Source: Tannerellaceae bacterium
GTDB lineage: Bacteria > Bacteroidota > Bacteroidia > Bacteroidales > Tannerellaceae
Assembly (NCBI GenBank): GCA_031267775.1
Contig: JAIRYL010000194.1
Coordinates: 1-16,803, forward strand
Length of the DNA: 16,803 nucleotides
Direction of reading: 5' to 3'
Shown here: positions 14,578-16,803 of the stretch, piece after piece
How positions within the stretch are numbered: position 1 is the stretch's first letter
Layout: each line of letters opens with the position of its first letter
The notes under the pieces: generated by a model
The model's input: the letters and a program-made list of their open reading frames with translations, nothing else
What the model was told of the DNA's origin: nothing
The model's database searches: none
Made by a program: the position numbers and the translations under genes

Positions 14578-15705
14578 ATGAAGAACTTTGTCTCTGAATA
14601 TACGATATTAATTGTTGATGATGTTCCAACGAATGTTATGCTTGTACAGGCTATCCTGAAAAAAGTAGGATATACTTTACTTACGGCCGAAAATGGCGCC
14701 AAAGCTTTACAAATTGCACAGGAAAAACATCCTAATCTTATGCTGCTTGATATAATGATGCCGGTAATGGATGGGTATGAAGTGTTGCAACGATTAAAAA
14801 GTAATCCCGATACGAATAATATCCCGGTTATTATTATGTCGGCTTTAAATGATATGCCAAGTATTGTAAAGGGATATCAGTTAGGCGCTACGGAATATGT
14901 AACAAAGCCTTTTCAAAGGGATGAACTTCTAAAACGGATTCATCATCGTTTTGAGTTATACAGCATAGAGCGTATCAAAGAAGAACTCGAAGCGGCTATT
15001 GAATCGCGCGATATGCTGTACGGACTTATCTCGCATGATTTAAGAACGCCGTTAGGTTCTATGAAAATGATGAATAACTCTGTGCTGAAATTGGTAGACA
15101 AAGATAAAATAGGTGAAGACGTCTATGAAATGCTCCTTTTAATGAATAAAACATCAGAAGAAACGTTTCAATTATTAGACAATTTAACCAAATGGTCTAA
15201 ATTCAGTCAGAATAAATCGCAACCGCATAAGCAAAAAACGGATATCAATAGCTTAATAGAATCAATCATCGCGCTTTATGAGCCTATCGCAGAATTAAAA
15301 CATGTCGTTATTTCTGCTCTGGATGTTCAAGAACCTCTGATTGGATTGGTTGATGTGGATATGATAAAAACCGTAGTCCGCAATTTATTATCTAACGCTA
15401 TTAAATTCAGTTTTGAAGGGGGAGCGGTAACGATTTCTACCCGGATGGAAGAAAACAATATGTTTTTCAGTATAAAAGATACCGGGAAAGGTATTAAGGA
15501 AGGCGATAAAGAAAAGCTATTGAATAAAGACTATTTTTCTACTTTCGGAACCAACAACGAACATGGCTCAGGTTTAGGTCTGATGATATGTAAAGCCTTT
15601 GTGGAAATACACGGAGGGAAATTCTGGTTTAAGTCGGAGGCAGGAAAAGGTTCTACTTTCTTTTTATCGATTAAAGTAAGGGAAATGAATGAAGACGATG
15701 AATAG
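14578..15705 (+). CDS. Soluble hybrid: N-terminal response-regulator receiver plus histidine kinase
   Basis: ATG 14578 gives 375 residues; the in-frame TTG at 14557 has no support. The receiver domain (about 5-125) has the acidic pair in 'ILIVDDVPTN', phospho-acceptor Asp58 in LLDIMMP, and Lys in 'YVTKPF'. A HisKA domain follows with His153 in ISHDLRTPLGS, then a HATPase_c domain with N box 'RNLLSNAIKFSF', G1 'DTGKGI' and G2 'GSGLGL'. There is no membrane segment or sensor domain, so the kinase is cytoplasmic and its input is probably phosphorylation of its own receiver by, or binding to, another protein. No output domain is present and no partner regulator is adjacent. A strong terminator follows. 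Confidence 0.9.
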   Translation: MKNFVSEYTILIVDDVPTNVMLVQAILKKVGYTLLTAENGAKALQIAQEKHPNLMLLDIMMPVMDGYEVLQRLKSNPDTNNIPVIIMSALNDMPSIVKGYQLGATEYVTKPFQRDELLKRIHHRFELYSIERIKEELEAAIESRDMLYGLISHDLRTPLGSMKMMNNSVLKLVDKDKIGEDVYEMLLLMNKTSEETFQLLDNLTKWSKFSQNKSQPHKQKTDINSLIESIIALYEPIAELKHVVISALDVQEPLIGLVDVDMIKTVVRNLLSNAIKFSFEGGAVTISTRMEENNMFFSIKDTGKGIKEGDKEKLLNKDYFSTFGTNNEHGSGLGLMICKAFVEIHGGKFWFKSEAGKGSTFFLSIKVREMNEDDE

Positions 15706-15723
15706 GTAAGAGTTATGTATACT

Positions 15724-15761
15724 AAAAAAAGCGGGCGTTTCTAAAAACGTCCGCTTTTTTT
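15724..15761. terminator. Bidirectional rho-independent terminator
   Basis: A near-perfect stem pairs 15724-15740 (A run, then GCGGGCGTTT) with 15745-15761 (AAACGTCCGC, then a T run), with one G-T wobble and a 4-base CTAA loop. Flanking A and T runs let it work on both strands, so it serves both the receiver-kinase gene and the convergent oadB-like gene. Confidence 0.92.
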
Positions 15762-15782
15762 ATATCAGATAACGACTCTTTA

Positions 15783-16803
15783 TTATCCCAAGAATCCTAA
15801 CAAAACGCCGGCGGCAACAGCCGATCCGATCACGCCGGCCACATTCGGGCCCATAGCATGCATCAGCAGATAGTTCGACGGGTCGTATTGCGCGCCTACT
15901 ATCTGGGATATACGCGCCGAGTCGGGAACGGCCGAAACGCCGGCGTTGCCGATCAACGGATTGATTTTGTTTCCTTTTTTCAGGAACAGGTTAAAGAACT
16001 TCACGAACAAGACGCCCGCACAAGTAGCTATGATAAACGACAAGGCGCCTAAAGCGAATATCTTAACCGAGTTCATAGTCAGAAACTGTGTTGCCTGCGT
16101 GGAAGCTCCCACGGTTATTCCCAGCAAGATGGTGATCGTGTCGATCAGCGGGCCGCGGGCCGTTTCCGCCAGACGACGGGTAACGCCGCTTTCCTTCAGC
16201 AAGTTGCCAAAGAACAACATCCCCAGCAAAGGTAAACCGGAGGGCACAAGGAAACAGGTCAGCAACAAGCCGATAATGGGAAATATTATCTTTTCGGTAG
16301 AAGAAACAACACGCGGAGACTTCATCCGTATGAGTCGATCCTTCTTTGTCGTGAGGAGCTTCATAAACGGCGGTTGTATGATGGGCACCAACGCCATATA
16401 TGAATAGGCTGATATGGCAATAGCTCCCATCAGTTCAGGCGCCAGCTTGGACGAAAGGAATATAGCCGTCGGGCCGTCTGCCCCGCCGATGATGCCAATG
16501 GCGCCGGCCTGGTTAGGCTCAAATCCCATCTGAAGTGCGATAATATAAGCTCCAAAGATACCAAACTGCGCAGCCGCTCCGATAAGCATCAACTTAGGAT
16601 TGGATATTAAGGCCGAAAAGTCGGTCATTGCCCCAATTCCCAAGAATATCAACGGCGGATACCATCCTGACGTAACCCCTTGATAAAGGATATTCAGCAC
16701 CGACCCTTGCTCGTAAAGACCAATCTGCAATCCGGCGTCTTTGAAGGGTATATTCCCGATCAGTATACCAAATCCGATAGGAATAAGGAGCATCGGTTCA
16801 AAT
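15783..16803 (-). CDS. oadB: Sodium-pump decarboxylase beta subunit (OadB/MmdB family), 5' end outside window
   Basis: The C-terminal 339 residues or so of a membrane-embedded beta subunit of a biotin-dependent Na+-translocating decarboxylase are present. The open frame continues past the ATG at 16793 to the window edge (reading Phe-Glu-Pro before it), so that Met is internal. Family marks are 'PMLLIPIGFGILIGNIP', 'GGADGPTAIF' with the Asp involved in Na+ and proton coupling, 'FLVPSGLPLLGMLFFGNLLKESG', 'GNAGVSAVPDSARISQ', and many hydrophobic helices to the C-terminal 'GVLLGFLG'. These enzymes couple decarboxylation of oxaloacetate or methylmalonyl-CoA to Na+ export; in Bacteroidales the methylmalonyl-CoA (propionate) version is common. 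The beta subunit alone does not tell them apart. Partner subunits should lie to the right. Confidence 0.9.
   Translation of the reverse strand, partial: FEPMLLIPIGFGILIGNIPFKDAGLQIGLYEQGSVLNILYQGVTSGWYPPLIFLGIGAMTDFSALISNPKLMLIGAAAQFGIFGAYIIALQMGFEPNQAGAIGIIGGADGPTAIFLSSKLAPELMGAIAISAYSYMALVPIIQPPFMKLLTTKKDRLIRMKSPRVVSSTEKIIFPIIGLLLTCFLVPSGLPLLGMLFFGNLLKESGVTRRLAETARGPLIDTITILLGITVGASTQATQFLTMNSVKIFALGALSFIIATCAGVLFVKFFNLFLKKGNKINPLIGNAGVSAVPDSARISQIVGAQYDPSNYLLMHAMGPNVAGVIGSAVAAGVLLGFLG

Noticed and set aside
1..16803. CRISPR arrays, tRNA or rRNA genes, complete insertion sequences
   Set aside because: No regularly spaced repeats, cloverleaf-like sequences, ribosomal RNA stretches or transposase genes were recognised.

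Overview
The window looks like the chromosome of a member of the Bacteroidota, most likely the order Bacteroidales. Evidence: several -7 boxes of the form TAnnTTTG with almost no Shine-Dalgarno sequences; Bacteroidales-type families (DUF4833, DUF4105, a PafA-like AlkP-superfamily protein); a long SecA of 1112 residues ending in a SEC-C zinc motif; and a sodium-pump decarboxylase beta subunit. I cannot assign a genus.

Layout. (1) 143-3930, plus strand: a nine-copy heptanucleotide tandem repeat and a candidate promoter precede a probable operon of a glycosidase-like lipoprotein, a DUF362 protein with two [4Fe-4S] motifs, and mnmE (tRNA wobble-uridine modification). This block is visibly GC-richer than what follows. 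(2) 3916-5949: a small AT-richer insert bounded by a 24-base perfect direct repeat made of the last 12 bases of mnmE plus the next 12. Inside are a terminator, a well-formed promoter with two operator-like palindromes, a three-gene HipB/HipS/HipT toxin-antitoxin module, and an AbiH abortive-infection gene cut off at the right-hand repeat. The insert reads as a remnant of an integrative element using the mnmE 3' end as attachment site, the kind of site used by Salmonella genomic island 1. (3) 6125-7815: a short MscS-type channel, convergent with two minus-strand genes (a Bacteroidales protein with a CarD/Tudor-like N-terminus and a DUF4833 exported protein). (4) 8158-15705, plus strand: a DUF4105/Lnb_N membrane protein, an AlkP-superfamily protein, secA, and a soluble receiver-histidine kinase hybrid ending at a strong bidirectional terminator. 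(5) 15783 to the right edge, minus strand: the oadB-like decarboxylase beta subunit, cut by the window edge.

Two observations stand out. First, the mnmE-end duplication around hipBST and truncated abiH identifies a defence/toxin cargo site and probable attL/attR pair. Second, the AlkP-like protein just upstream of secA has the fold signatures of PafA, but alignment at constant spacing shows that five of the six metal ligands, the nucleophile and the Lys/Arg pair are replaced. It is predicted to be a pseudo-phosphatase with some other, perhaps envelope-related, role.

All assignments come from reading the sequence and from recalled family motifs. No database search was run.
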